Origin: Halomonas alkalicola
GTDB lineage: Bacteria; Pseudomonadota; Gammaproteobacteria; Pseudomonadales; Halomonadaceae
Reading direction: 5' to 3'
DNA: 64,000 nt
Assembly (NCBI RefSeq): GCF_030704205.1
Contig: NZ_CP131913.1
Coordinates: 2,232,001 to 2,296,000 of the forward strand
The notes beneath the pieces are model-generated. The model ran no database searches. It was not told where the DNA came from and worked only from the letters and a program-made list of their open reading frames with translations. Made by a program: the position numbers and the translations under genes. Of the stretch, positions 52,104 to 61,894 are shown in pieces. Numbering within the stretch: the stretch's first letter is position 1; each line of letters opens with the position of its first letter.

Positions 52104-53832
52104 CCCGCCTTATTCACGAGGGCGCTGATTGAGCGGTCTGAAGGTACTGGCTGTTGGCATTGCTTATCAGGATTCGCCTCTTCAGCGCGAGTGGCTGTTG
52201 AGTAATGCCAGAACGCAGCCCTTTTCCTACTTACTTATAGCTCTTTGGAATCAATGGCGGCCGTCCAAGCAGCCGTGATCGCCGACCGCCGCTCCGGTCG
52301 CTCGCTTTCTGATGCTGTGGTGGTCTCGCAGGAGCGTCAGCTCAGTGCGGTCAGCTTCGGTAGCCCCTTCAGCAGCGTCGGCCACCACTTGTCGGCGGCG
52401 GCACCCAGATGAACGGTGATTCGCCGAGCGTGCAGCCTCAGCGTGGCGGCGACCTTGAGCACCTGCTCGCGCATCCGGCTCAGGCTCCAGCCTTGTCGGG
52501 TTTGCCGCTCCAGGAGGCAGCGCAGGCCATGCAGGACCTGGTAGGCGTAGAGAGACTGACTGAGCAGCAAGCTCACCTCGTTGCGCGCCATCACGTCCTG
52601 AACGGTGGAGGCGCCGCGATCGGTCGACGAGAGGTGCACGTCGAGCGCCGACTTCACTTCGCCCATGTGCGCCTCGGCGCTGCCGCGCTTGCGATAGAGT
52701 GCTAGGACCTTCTCTGGCGGCCAGTCGAACTTGCTGAGGTTGGTGACCAGGAAGAAGGCATGCAGCAGCAGGTCATCGGGGCGCTCCTGCACGACCAGCA
52801 CGACGCGCCGTGGTGCCGGCCAGGAACCGGCTTGGTACTCAAGGTCATGGCACCATTCTCGAGGCTGTTCAGGCGGTCGGCCGCGGGGCCGCTTCAGGTA
52901 GGGCGCCGCCAATTTTTGCAGGCCCTTGTGGCTGCGTAACCGGCCCAGATACTCGATGTCGCGCTCTTCCAGCGCCTCCAGCGTGTCGTTGTCGGTGAAT
53001 CCGGCATCGATGCGCACCCGAACCTGGGCGCCAGTGCTCTCGTTGAGCCGGTCACCAGATGGGGGATCCATGTATCGGCATTCTCAGCCGGGCCGGCGTT
53101 GCCCTCGCGTAGCAGGCCACCGACCATGTCGCCTGTTTCGGCCAGCGAGGCGACCAGCGGCGAGTAGATGCGGGTACCGTAAAGGCCATGGTAGGCCGAG
53201 CCACCTTGGTGACCGTGGACCTCGATCGGCAGGCCGTCGATGTCCAGCGTCAGCTGCTTGGGGCGCTCGCCGTTCTTCAGCGAGGTCAGGCGCCAGAGCA
53301 CCAGCCGCAGCAGGCCTTCGTGCACGGCATCGATGTTGTCGTTGCGGCCGAGGCAGGTCAGCAGCCGCGACAGCGTGGCTTGAGACGGCCGGTCCTGCGC
53401 CAATGGCGTCGTCCCGCGCGCGTCGCTACAGGCCAACTGCCAGAGCGGGTCACGGCGCAGCGTGTCGGTATCGCTGAGATCGATCCAGCCCATCGCGCGC
53501 TGCAGCACCAGGGTGCGTAGCTGACTGGCCAGGGAGTGGCGGATACGGCAGCGGGTGACGCGGATCGACCAGGTTGTCTTCGAGCGCCTCAATCACGCCG
53601 CTGTTGTCGAGGGCTTCACGCAGCAACAAAGCGCCGCTGTCGCTGGTGGTGCGGTGGCCGCTCAGCTCGACACGGACAGAGCCGTTGCACGAGGGCGTCC
53701 AGGTGGATAGGCTTTCACCCATAGCGGATGGCTCCCTTGGATCAGGTTCTTGGCGGAACACACTGAATTTTCAAGAGGATACCATCCGCTATCTTCGTTT
53801 TCAGGCCGGTCTCATGAATAAGGCGGGATCAG
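52099..53832. mobile_element. IS1380-family-like insertion sequence with 5-bp target duplication
   Basis: A 1724-bp element (52104-53827) bounded by 17-bp inverted repeats with one mismatch: CCCGCCTTATTCACGAG (52104-52120) and CTCATGAATAAGGCGGG (53811-53827). It is flanked on both sides by ATCAG (52099-52103 and 53828-53832), a 5-bp target duplication. It carries one transposase gene on the minus strand, broken by frameshifts. About 230 bp between the left end and the transposase stop is non-coding. Removing the element and one ATCAG rejoins the binding-protein gene as IYQ-DMDVEY in frame. Confidence 0.85.
52337..53722 (-). pseudogene. IS1380-family transposase, two frameshifts
   Basis: About 460 codons over three frames. 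The N-terminal part is MGESLSTWTPSCNGSVRVE then LLLREALDNSGVIEALEDNLVDPRH. A frame change near 53555 leads to RIRHSLASQLRTLVLQRAMG, LTLDIDGLPIEVHGHQGGSAYHG (DDE-type first Asp in DIDG) and NADTWI. A second change near 53055 leads to DRLNESTGAQVRVRIDAGF and the C-terminal MGEVKSALDVHLSSTDR region to the stop at 52337. The TLDIDG and RIDAGF motifs are typical of the IS1380/DDE_1 group. As written the element cannot move by itself. Confidence 0.85.
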
Positions 53833-55233
53833 GACATGGACGTGGAGTACCAGCCGGGCCTGGCCACCGAGTGGCACGTGCACGAGGACGACCCCCACGT
53901 CTGGGTCTTCAAGATCCGCGAGGGGGTCACCTTCCACGAGGGCCAGGCGCTGAGCGCCGATGACGTGGTCTTCTCGCTGAACCGGGCGCGTCACGAGAAC
54001 GCCGACATGCGCGGCCTGCTCACCTCCATCAAGGAGGTGCGCCCCGAGGATGACTACACGGTGCACGTGGAGACCCACGACCCCAACCCGCTGCTGCCCA
54101 ACAACCTCACCAACCTCTTCATCATGAGCCGCGGGTGGGCCGAGGAGCACGGCGTCGAGGAGCCGCAGAACTACGCCGCGGGCGAGGAGACCCATGCGGT
54201 GCGCAATGCCAACGGCACCGGCCCCTTCCGGGTGCAGAGCCGCGAGCCCGACGTGCGCACCGTGCTGGTCCGCAACGACGACTACTGGGGCATCGATCAC
54301 TACCCCATGGAGATCTCCGAGCTGATCTTCACCCCCATCGAGTCGGCGGCCACCCGAGTGGCGGCGCTGCTCTCCGGCGAGGTCGACCTGCTCCAGGAGA
54401 CCCCGGTGCAGGACATCGAGCGCCTCGCCAACGCCCCGGGCCTGAAGAACGAGCAGGGGGCCGAGAACCGCACCATCTTCCTGGGCATGGACCTGGGCTC
54501 CGCCGAGCTGCGCACCGCCGACACCGACGACAACCCCTTCGCCGACCGCCGCGTGCGCGAGGCGATCGATCTCGCCGTGGACCAGACCACCATCCAGCGG
54601 GCGGTGATGCGCGGCAACGCCGAGCCCGCCGGCATGATCGCGCCCCCCTTCGTCAACGGCTACTCCGAGGAACTCGACGTGGTGGTGCCCGCCGACCTCG
54701 ACCGGGCCAACGAGCTGATGGCGGAGGCGGGCTACGGCGACGGCTTCCGCGTCACCCTGCAGTGCCCCAACGACCGCTACGTCAACGACGAGCAGATCTG
54801 CCAGGCGGTGGTCAGCATGCTGGCGCGCATCGGCATCACCGTGGACCTGGTGGCCCAGACCCGCTCGCTGCACTTCGCCGAGCTGGCCCGGGAGGAGTAC
54901 GACTTCTACATGCTCGGCTGGGGCGTGCCGACCATGGACTCCGAGTACGTCTTCAACTACCTCTACCACACCAAGGAGGGCGATCGCGGCAGCTGGAACT
55001 TCACCGGCTACTCCGACGAGCGGGTCGATGAGCTGACCGTGGCCAGGGGCCAGGAGACCGACATCGAGGCGCGCAACGCCATGATCGAGGAGGCGTGGCA
55101 GATCGTGCACGACGAGATCGTCTATATCCCGATCCACCACCAGATGCTCACCTGGTCCATGCGCGACGATATCGACTTCAAGGTGCAGAGCGAGAACACG
55201 CCGCACTTCAAGTACCTGAAGTTCAACGACTGA
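53833..55233 (+). pseudogene. 3' part of the family-5 ABC substrate-binding protein
   Basis: About 466 residues (from MDVEYQPGLATEWHVHEDDP, ATG 53836) containing nearly all of the mature binding fold of a DppA/OppA-type protein: VTFHEGQALSADDVVFSLNRA, TGPFRVQS, VRNDDYWG, ADRRVREAIDLAVDQ, GWGVPTMDSEYVFNYLYH. It lacks the signal peptide and the first strands, which lie beyond the IS, so any product would stay in the cytoplasm. It is followed by intact permease and ATPase genes. Confidence 0.85.
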
Positions 55234-55252
55234 GTCGTTGGTAACGCCCAAG

Positions 55253-55280
55253 CCCCCCGGCCGCCACAAGCAGCGGGGGG
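55253..55280 (+). other. Intercistronic hairpin before the permease genes
   Basis: CCCCCCG (55253-55259) pairs with CGGGGGG (55274-55280) across a 14-nt loop, between the binding-protein stop (55233) and the permease start (55302). Such hairpins commonly keep binding-protein mRNA higher than permease mRNA in ABC operons. Confidence 0.4.
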
Positions 55281-55301
55281 GGACAACGCTGTGGTAACCC
55301 C

Positions 55302-56282
55302 ATGCTCGCTTTCCTGATCCAGCGCGTGCTGCAGGCTATCTTCGTGATGTTCGTGGTCGCGCTCATCTCCTTCTCGCTGTTCCACTACGTCGGCGACCCG
55401 GTGCTCAACATGCTCGGCCAGGAGGCCACCGAGGCCGACCGCGCCGCGCTGCGTGCCCAGCTCGGACTCGACCAGCCGGTAGTGGTGCAGTTCTGGCAGT
55501 TCATCGTCAATGCCGCCCAGTTCGAGTTCGGCATCTCCTATCGCTCGGCGCGGCCGGTCACCGACCTGATCATGGAGCGCCTGCCGGCGACCCTGGAGCT
55601 CGCCATCATCTCGGCGATCTTCGCCGTGGTGATGGGCATCGTGCTCGGCATCTACACCGCCATCCAGCGCGGCAGCTGGCTGTCGAAGTTCATCATGACC
55701 GCCTCGCTGATCGGGGTGTCGCTGCCCACCTTCCTGATCGGCATCCTGCTGATCTACGTCTTCGCCGTGGAGCTGGGCTGGCTGCCCGCCTTCGGTCGCG
55801 GCCAGACGGTACGCCTGGGCGACTGGTGGACCACCGGCCTACTCACGGCCAGCGGCTTACGCTCGCTGATCCTGCCGGCGATCACCCTCGGGCTCTTCCA
55901 GCTGACGCTGATCATGCGCCTGGTGCGCGCCGAGATGCTCGAGGTGCTGCGCACCGACTACATCAAGTTCGCCCGGGCCCGGGGGCTGTCGAAGCGGGTG
56001 GTCAACCTGCGCCATGCGCTGAAGAACACCCTGATTCCGGTGATCACCATTATCGGCCTGCAGCTCGGCACCATCATCGCCTTCGCCATCATCACCGAGA
56101 CGGTGTTCCAGTGGCCCGGCGTGGGGGCGCTGTTCATCACCGCGGTGCGCTTCGTGGACATCCCGGTGATGGCCGCCTATATGATGATGATTGCTCTGGT
56201 GTTCGTGGTCATCAATCTGATCGTCGACCTGCTCTACTACGCCGTCGACCCGCGTCTGCGCGTGCAGGGAGGTGCCAAATGA
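55302..56282 (+). CDS. DppB-type ABC transporter permease
   Basis: A 326-residue inner-membrane permease with about 6 helices. It has the usual LIQRVLQAIFVMFVVALISF start, GLDQPVVVQFWQFI and FGISYRSARPV periplasmic segment. The cytoplasmic EAA-like loop is TDYIKFARARGLSKRVV with RHALKNTLIPVITIIGLQLG after it. It forms the channel with the DppC-type gene that overlaps it by 4 bp. Substrate is unknown; the neighbouring sarcosine genes allow a guess of betaine-like or peptide substrates, not more. Confidence 0.9.
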   Translation: MLAFLIQRVLQAIFVMFVVALISFSLFHYVGDPVLNMLGQEATEADRAALRAQLGLDQPVVVQFWQFIVNAAQFEFGISYRSARPVTDLIMERLPATLELAIISAIFAVVMGIVLGIYTAIQRGSWLSKFIMTASLIGVSLPTFLIGILLIYVFAVELGWLPAFGRGQTVRLGDWWTTGLLTASGLRSLILPAITLGLFQLTLIMRLVRAEMLEVLRTDYIKFARARGLSKRVVNLRHALKNTLIPVITIIGLQLGTIIAFAIITETVFQWPGVGALFITAVRFVDIPVMAAYMMMIALVFVVINLIVDLLYYAVDPRLRVQGGAK

Positions 56283-57256
56283 GCCAGGACATGAAGCCCC
56301 GCGAGAGCGCGGCCGTCGCGGCGCCCATCGCGCCCAGGCCGCCGGGCCGACTCAGGACCTTCCTCGATAGCGACATCGTCTACTCCTGGCAGCGCCAGCC
56401 GGTGGTGATTCTCGCCACCCTGGTCACCCTGGTGATGTTCGCCGCTGCCCTGTTCGCCCCCTGGATCGCCCCCCAGAACCCCTTCGACCCGCGCCAACTG
56501 GAGCTGATCGACGCCTTCACACCGCCGCTGACCACCTCGGACTTCACCGGCAACTTCTACCTGCTGGGCAGCGACAGCCAGGGCCGCGACGTCTTCTCGG
56601 CGATCCTCTACGGCTCGCGCATCTCGCTGCTGGTGGGCTTCGCCGCGGTGCTCTTCGCCCTGGCGCTGGGCACGGCGCTGGGCCTGCTGGCCGGCTTCCG
56701 CGGCGGCTGGCGGGATGCCCTGATCATGCGCATCGCCGACGTCCAGCTCACCTTCCCGTCGATCCTGATGGCGCTCTTGATCTTCGGGGTGATCCGCGGC
56801 TTCCTGCCGCGCTCCATGCACGCGGAGGTGGCGATCATCGTGCTGATCATCGCCATTGGCCTCTCCGACTGGGTGCAGTACGCCCGGGCGGTGCGCGGGG
56901 CGACCATGGTGGAGAAGGGCAAGGAGTACGTGCAGGCGGCGCGGGTGATCGGCCTGCCGGATCGCCGCATCCTCTTCCAGCACATCCTGCCCAACGTGCT
57001 GCGCCCGGTGCTGGTGATCGGCACCATTGGCCTGGCGCTCGCCATCATCGCCGAGGCGACGCTCTCCTTCCTGGGGGTCGGCATGCCGGCCACCCAGCCA
57101 AGCCTGGGGACCCTGATCCGGGTCGGCCAGGACTACATGTTCTCGGGAGAGTGGTGGATCCTGCTCTTCCCCGGGGTGGCGCTGCTGCTGCTGGCGCTCT
57201 CCGTCAACCTGCTGGGAGACTGGTTGCGTGATGTCCTCAACCCCAAGCTCCGTTGA
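56279..57256 (+). CDS. DppC-type ABC transporter permease
   Basis: A 325-residue permease. A cytoplasmic N-terminal tail (about 1-45) precedes the first helix (VILATLVTLVMFAAALFAPW). Then come GSDSQGRDVFSAILYGSRISL, the EAA-like loop KEYVQAARVIGLPDRRIL with FQHILPNVLRPVLV, and ATLSFLGVGMPATQPSLGTL, all family hallmarks. ATG 56279 overlaps the dppB-like stop by 4 bp; longer in-frame readings lie inside that gene. Its 3' end overlaps the next ATPase gene by 26 bp. Confidence 0.9.
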   Translation: MSQDMKPRESAAVAAPIAPRPPGRLRTFLDSDIVYSWQRQPVVILATLVTLVMFAAALFAPWIAPQNPFDPRQLELIDAFTPPLTTSDFTGNFYLLGSDSQGRDVFSAILYGSRISLLVGFAAVLFALALGTALGLLAGFRGGWRDALIMRIADVQLTFPSILMALLIFGVIRGFLPRSMHAEVAIIVLIIAIGLSDWVQYARAVRGATMVEKGKEYVQAARVIGLPDRRILFQHILPNVLRPVLVIGTIGLALAIIAEATLSFLGVGMPATQPSLGTLIRVGQDYMFSGEWWILLFPGVALLLLALSVNLLGDWLRDVLNPKLR

Positions 57257-58346
57257 GCCAAGCACCGTCGAGCCAAGCGCCGCCGAGCAAGTGCCGGGCG
57301 ACCGGAGCGCCGCCGCGATGGGCCACAAGCCCGACGGCGAGCGGGAGCCCGTGCTCAGCGTACGCCACCTGCGGGTGGAGTTCCCCACCCGCCACGCCAC
57401 CCTGGTGGCGCTGGACGACGTCTCCTTCGATATCGCCCCGGGCGAAGTGCTCGGGGTGGTGGGGGAGTCCGGCGCCGGCAAGTCGATGACCGGCAACGCC
57501 GTGATCCAGCTGCTCGAGCCGCCGGGCCATATCGCCGGCGGCGAGATCCACCTGGCGGGGCGACGCATCGACGATCTCGCCGAGGAGGACTTCGTGCCCC
57601 TGCGCGGGCGCCATATCGGCATGATCTTCCAGGACCCGCTCACCAGCCTCAACCCGCTCTTCTCCATCGGCGACCAGCTGGTGGAGACCATCCGCGCCCA
57701 CCTGCCGATGAACGAGAAGCAGGCCCGGGCCCGGGCTGTGTCGCTGCTCACCGAGGTGGGCATTCCCGCCCCGGAGACCCGCCTGGACAGCTACCCCCAC
57801 CAGTTCTCGGGGGGCATGCGCCAGCGGGTGGTGATCGCCCTGGCGCTGGCCGCAGAGCCCGAGCTGATCATCGCCGACGAGCCCACCACGGCGCTGGACG
57901 TCTCGGTGCAGGCGCAGATCCTCGCCCTGCTCAAGCGGGTCTGCGCCGAGCGCGGCGCGGCGGTGATGCTGGTCACCCACGACATGGGGGTGATCGCCGA
58001 GACCGCGGATCGCGTCGCCGTGATGTATGCGGGGCGGCTGATCGAGATCGGCCCGGTGAACGAGGTGATTCGCCGCCCGCAGCACCCTTACAGCGAGGGG
58101 CTGATGGCCTCCATCCCGGGGCTGGCGGAGCGCCGCGAGCGGCTCTACCAGATCGAGGGCGCCATGCCGCGCCTGGCGGCGATCCCGCCGGGCTGCGCCT
58201 TCAACCCGCGCTGTCCCCACGCCGCCGAGCGCTGCCGACGCGAGCGCCCCGAACTGCTGCCGGCGGGCACCAGCCGGGCCGCCTGCTGGCTGCACGATCC
58301 CGAGCATCCCGTGCCGCGACGTGCCGGTCAGGAGGTGGCCCGATGA
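57231..58346 (+). CDS. DppD-type ABC transporter ATPase
   Basis: A 371-residue ATPase. Walker A GESGAGKS, Q-loop MIFQDPLTSLNP, signature FSGGMRQRV, Walker B LIIADEPTTALD and H-loop VTHDM. A C-terminal oligopeptide-transporter extension contains the cysteine motif GCAFNPRCPHAAERC...ACW, which in this family can hold an Fe-S cluster. The N-terminal ~40 residues are a repetitive Ser/Pro/Glu stretch from the overlap with the permease gene, so a later start (for example Met31) is possible. It overlaps the next gene by 4 bp. Confidence 0.9.
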   Translation: MSSTPSSVEPSTVEPSAAEQVPGDRSAAAMGHKPDGEREPVLSVRHLRVEFPTRHATLVALDDVSFDIAPGEVLGVVGESGAGKSMTGNAVIQLLEPPGHIAGGEIHLAGRRIDDLAEEDFVPLRGRHIGMIFQDPLTSLNPLFSIGDQLVETIRAHLPMNEKQARARAVSLLTEVGIPAPETRLDSYPHQFSGGMRQRVVIALALAAEPELIIADEPTTALDVSVQAQILALLKRVCAERGAAVMLVTHDMGVIAETADRVAVMYAGRLIEIGPVNEVIRRPQHPYSEGLMASIPGLAERRERLYQIEGAMPRLAAIPPGCAFNPRCPHAAERCRRERPELLPAGTSRAACWLHDPEHPVPRRAGQEVAR

Positions 58347-59383
58347 GCCGTGGCGAATCCCGGCCCGTGGTCGCACGGGGTGAGGTGCTGCTGGCGGCCC
58401 GCGACCTGGCCCGTCACTTCGACGTCTCCCGGCCCTGGCTCAACCGGCTGCTGGAGGGTGGCGAGAGGCTGACGCTGAAGGCGGTGGACGGGGTGAGCTT
58501 CACCATCCGCCGCGGCGAGACCCTGGCCCTGGTGGGCGAGTCCGGCTGCGGCAAGTCCACGGTGGCACGGCTGATCGTCGGTCTCCACGGCCTGACCCGC
58601 GGGAGGCTGGTGTTCGACGGCCAGGAGATCAGCGACCTGGCCGGTCGCACCGGGCGCCAGGCCGCCGGGGTGCGCCAGCGCTTCCAGATGATCTTCCAGG
58701 ACCCCTACGCCAGCCTCAATCCGCTGTGGCGGGTGGGCACCATCATCGGCGAGCCGCTGCGCTTCTTCCGCCCCGAGATGGGCGCTAGCGAGCGCCACCG
58801 CCGGGTGGGCGAGCTGCTCGAGCAGGTGGGCATGTCGGCGGCGGATGCGCTGCGCTACCCCCACGAGTTCTCCGGCGGCCAGCGCCAGCGCATCTCGATC
58901 GCCCGGGCGCTCGCCAACGAGCCGGAGTTCATGGTCTGCGACGAACCCACCTCGGCGCTGGACGTCTCGGTGCAGGCGCAGATCCTCAACCTGATGCGCG
59001 ACCTGCAGGACGCCTACGGCCTCACCTACCTGTTCATCAGCCACGACATGGCGGTGGTCAAGCACATGGCCGACCGCATCGCGGTGATGTACCTGGGGCG
59101 CATCGCCGAGATCGCCCCCGCCGAGGCGCTCTTCGCCACGCCTCGTCACCCCTACTCGCGGATGCTGCTGGACGCCGTGCCGTCCCTGGAGGGGGCGGGC
59201 AAGCAGCGGACCATGATCGAGGGCGAGGTGCCCAACCCTGTGCATCCGCCCTCGGGCTGCGCCTTCCACCCGCGCTGCCCTCACGCCAACGCGCGCTGCA
59301 AGGCCGAGGTGCCGGCATTGATCGCCAGAAGCGACGGCAGCGAGGTGGCCTGCCACGCCGTGGAGGAGGGGCGCATCGACTGA
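58343..59383 (+). CDS. DppF-type ABC transporter ATPase
   Basis: A 346-residue ATPase paired with the DppD-type protein. It has Walker [10 protein letters not shown]-loop [12 protein letters not shown], signature FSGGQRQRI, Walker [13 protein letters not shown] and H-loop ISHDM. The C-terminal [15 protein letters not shown]...ACH cysteine motif matches its partner. It is last in the five-gene ABC operon; a long hairpin follows at 59388-59435. Confidence 0.92.
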   Translation: MSRGESRPVVARGEVLLAARDLARHFDVSRPWLNRLLEGGERLTLKAVDGVSFTIRRGETLALVGESGCGKSTVARLIVGLHGLTRGRLVFDGQEISDLAGRTGRQAAGVRQRFQMIFQDPYASLNPLWRVGTIIGEPLRFFRPEMGASERHRRVGELLEQVGMSAADALRYPHEFSGGQRQRISIARALANEPEFMVCDEPTSALDVSVQAQILNLMRDLQDAYGLTYLFISHDMAVVKHMADRIAVMYLGRIAEIAPAEALFATPRHPYSRMLLDAVPSLEGAGKQRTMIEGEVPNPVHPPSGCAFHPRCPHANARCKAEVPALIARSDGSEVACHAVEEGRID

Positions 59384-59387
59384 ACTC

Positions 59388-59435
59388 GGGGCAGGAGAAA
59401 TGTGAAAGCGCGAAATAGCGGCGTTTTTCCTGCCC
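59388..59435 (+). terminator. Hairpin after the dipeptide-type ABC operon
   Basis: GGGCAGGAGAAA (59389-59400) and TTTTTCCTGCCC (59424-59435) form a 12-bp stem with one G-U pair. The loop is about 23 nt and holds a smaller CGC/GCG hairpin. It starts 5 bp after the dppF-like stop. It probably ends the operon. The remaining ~90 bp up to 59527 should hold the promoter of the next gene. Confidence 0.5.
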
Positions 59436-59527
59436 TGGCGCCCTGTACACTCGAGTATTCCCGTTCATAATGCTTGATGAGGCAGTGCCGTTTTTGACAG
59501 CACGCAGGGAACCCAGAGGGAATACAG

Positions 59528-60892
59528 ATGGTGACCGCAACCATAACCAGAATCCGGCGCCATGGCATCGCCGTGATCGCGCTGCTGGCGTGTCTGGCCA
59601 TATCCATCACCGCCACGGCCCAGGCCAATCCGCGCTACGCCGCCATCGTGGTGGACGTCGAGAGCGGCGAGGTGCTGCACGCGGCGAATGCCGATGCCAC
59701 GCGCTATCCGGCCTCGCTGACCAAGATGATGACGCTCTACCTGCTCTTCGAGGAGCTGGAGAAGGGCACCATGCGGCTCAACCAGCCGCTGCCGGTCTCG
59801 GCCCAGGCCGAGGCGATGCCGGCCTCCAAGCTGTGGCTCAAGCGGGGCTCCACCATCACCGTGGAGGAGGCGATCCTGGCGCTGGTCGTGCGCTCGGCCA
59901 ATGACGTGGCCGTGGTGGTGGCCGAGGCGCTGGGCGGCAGCGAGCGCCAGTTCGGTCAGATGATGACCGCCAGGGCGCGGGAGCTCGGGATGCCCAATAC
60001 CGTCTTCCGTAACGCCTCGGGCCTGCCCGACAACGGCCAGACCACCACGGCCCGGGACATGGCGACCCTCTCCATCCGCCTGATGCAGGACTTCCCGCAG
60101 TACTACCACTACTTCTCGCGGCAGAGCTTCACCTACCGTGGCACCACCCACAACAGCCACAACCGCCTGGTGCGCAACTACGCGGGGGCCGACGGCCTGA
60201 AGACCGGCTTCATCCGCGCCTCCGGCTTCAACGTGGCCACCTCGGCGGTGCGCGACAACCGCCGCCTGGTCTCGGTGGTGATGGGCGGCTTCACCGCGGC
60301 CTCCCGGGATACCCACATGGCCGACCTGCTCGATCGCGGCTTCGTGCGTGCCTCGCTCTTCGGGCGCGGCGACTGGGTGGCCCAGGCGGACTTTTCCGGC
60401 GACCGGATGAGTGGCGATGGCCTGCCGGCGGCCGCTCCGGTGACGCCGGCCGGCCCCTCGCCGGAGCTCGAGCGCCAGCTGGCCAGCCTGCAGGCGCCGG
60501 AGCCGCTGCCCACGGTCCAGCCCTCGCTGCCGCAGACCGCCCAGGGCTCGGCCAACGACCCCATTCGCGACCTGATCGCCCGCAGCGAGGCGCCCGAGGC
60601 GCCTCGCGCCGAGACCCTGCACCGGCTCGAGCCGGTGGGCGCAAGCGCCAGCTGGGGGGTACAGGTCGGGGCCTTCTCCAATCCCGACAACGCCCGCCAG
60701 CACGCCAGCCGCGCCGCCGACCGCCTGAGCCAGGAGCTCTTCAATGCCCGGGTGGATATCGACGAGGTGAGCGGCTCCCAGGCCATCTTCCGCGCCCGGC
60801 TGGTCAACCTCGACGAGAACCAGGCCTATCGCGCCTGCCGCAACCTGGCGCGCGAGGGCATCGACTGCATGGTGATCAACGCCGGCCTCTGA
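59528..60892 (+). CDS. D-alanyl-D-alanine carboxypeptidase (PBP5-like) with C-terminal SPOR domain
   Basis: A 454-residue periplasmic S11 peptidase that trims the terminal D-Ala of peptidoglycan stem peptides. Signal peptide: IAVIALLACLAISITATAQA. Active-site motifs: Ser63-x-x-Lys66 (ASLTKMM), Ser123-Ala-Asn125 (RSAND) and Lys225-Thr-Gly (LKTGF). After the catalytic domain come a Pro/Ala-rich linker (about 300-370) and a SPOR domain (about 375-452; WGVQVGAFSNPDNARQHA), which binds denuded glycan at the septum. The usual PBP5 C-terminal beta domain and amphipathic anchor are missing. No close operon partner. Confidence 0.92.
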   Translation: MVTATITRIRRHGIAVIALLACLAISITATAQANPRYAAIVVDVESGEVLHAANADATRYPASLTKMMTLYLLFEELEKGTMRLNQPLPVSAQAEAMPASKLWLKRGSTITVEEAILALVVRSANDVAVVVAEALGGSERQFGQMMTARARELGMPNTVFRNASGLPDNGQTTTARDMATLSIRLMQDFPQYYHYFSRQSFTYRGTTHNSHNRLVRNYAGADGLKTGFIRASGFNVATSAVRDNRRLVSVVMGGFTAASRDTHMADLLDRGFVRASLFGRGDWVAQADFSGDRMSGDGLPAAAPVTPAGPSPELERQLASLQAPEPLPTVQPSLPQTAQGSANDPIRDLIARSEAPEAPRAETLHRLEPVGASASWGVQVGAFSNPDNARQHASRAADRLSQELFNARVDIDEVSGSQAIFRARLVNLDENQAYRACRNLAREGIDCMVINAGL

Positions 60893-60947
60893 CCCGACCC
60901 CGCACGGCCTTGCCGCCTGCCGGCAGAGTCGCTAGCCTCACGGGACC

Positions 60948-60980
60948 ACCACCCCGCCGCCCTCTGGTCGGCGGGGTGGT
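60948..60980 (+). terminator. Terminator after the D,D-carboxypeptidase gene
   Basis: ACCACCCCGCCG (60948-60959) and CGGCGGGGTGGT (60969-60980) form a perfect 12-bp stem with a 9-nt loop, followed by CGCTTTGG. It lies 56 bp after the stop and 39 bp before the next start. Confidence 0.65.
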
Positions 60981-61018
60981 CGCTTTGGGTCCGCGGTTGC
61001 GTCGCGCAGGGAGGGAGC

Positions 61019-61894
61019 ATGTCATCGTCATTCAAGGGAATCGGCTTCATGTGCCTGGGCGTGCTCTGCCTGGCCATCGGTGACGCCATCGCCAAGTGGC
61101 TCGGCGAGGTGCACTCGCCGCTGCAGATCATCTTCTTTCGTACCCTGGTCTCGCTGCCCCTGATCGCGCTGCTGGCCCACTTCGGTGGCGGCCTGATCAA
61201 GCTGAGCACGCGCCGGCCCAGGGTGCACCTGCTGCGCGGGCTGATCTACACCGGCACCATGGTCTGCTTCGTGCTGGGGCTGACCCTGCTGCCGCTGGCC
61301 GAGGCCACCGCCATCGCTTTCGTGGCGCCGCTGTTCGTCACCCTGCTCTCGGTGCCGCTGCTCGGCGAGCGCATCGAGGGGCCGGTACTGGTCGCCTCTC
61401 TGGTGGGCTTCGTGGGGGTGCTGATCGTGGTGCGCCCGGGGGGCGGGGCCTTCCATCCCGGCTCGCTGGTGCTGATCGGGGCGGCGCTCTTCTATGCGCT
61501 GATGATGATCACCGCGCGCCGCTGGGGTGGGCGCGAGCACCTCTGGGCCATGGTCTTCTACATGACCCTGGTGCCCTTCGTGATCACCGGCCTGGCGCTG
61601 CCCTGGGTGTGGCAGACGCCCCATCCCTGGCACTGGCTTGCCTTCCTGGGGTCGGGGCTGTTCGGGGTGGGGGCCACCGCCTTCATCACCCTGGCCTTCC
61701 GCCATGCGCCGGCGGCCATCGCCGCGCCCTTCGACTACAGCGCCATGCTCTGGGCGGTGCTGCTGGGGTGGTGGTTCTGGGGCGAGATGCCGGACCTCTG
61801 GGTCTTCGTCGGCAGCGCCCTGATCATCGGCAGCGGCCTGGCCATCGCCTACCGCGAGGGACGCACGACCCTCAAGCGGCGTCCGACCTCATGA
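61019..61894 (+). CDS. EamA/DMT-superfamily transporter
   Basis: A 291-residue inner-membrane protein with 10 predicted helices in two EamA repeats (about 5-140 and 150-285). Typical segments are FMCLGVLCLAIGDAIAKWL, FFRTLVSLPLIALLAHF, LPLAEATAIAFVAPLFVTLLS and APFDYSAMLWAVLLGWWFWGE. GGGAG precedes the ATG. Substrates of this family include amino acids, nucleosides and other metabolites; nothing in the sequence decides. It converges with the metal ABC genes; the coding ends overlap by 6 bp. Confidence 0.87.
   Translation: MSSSFKGIGFMCLGVLCLAIGDAIAKWLGEVHSPLQIIFFRTLVSLPLIALLAHFGGGLIKLSTRRPRVHLLRGLIYTGTMVCFVLGLTLLPLAEATAIAFVAPLFVTLLSVPLLGERIEGPVLVASLVGFVGVLIVVRPGGGAFHPGSLVLIGAALFYALMMITARRWGGREHLWAMVFYMTLVPFVITGLALPWVWQTPHPWHWLAFLGSGLFGVGATAFITLAFRHAPAAIAAPFDYSAMLWAVLLGWWFWGEMPDLWVFVGSALIIGSGLAIAYREGRTTLKRRPTS

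Noticed and set aside
52104..52120. Shorter 13-bp IS ends (CCTTATTCAYGAG) with a 4-bp target duplication
   Set aside because: The flanking CCCG and CGGG are inverted, not direct, copies; extending the ends to 17 bp gives a direct ATCAG on both sides.
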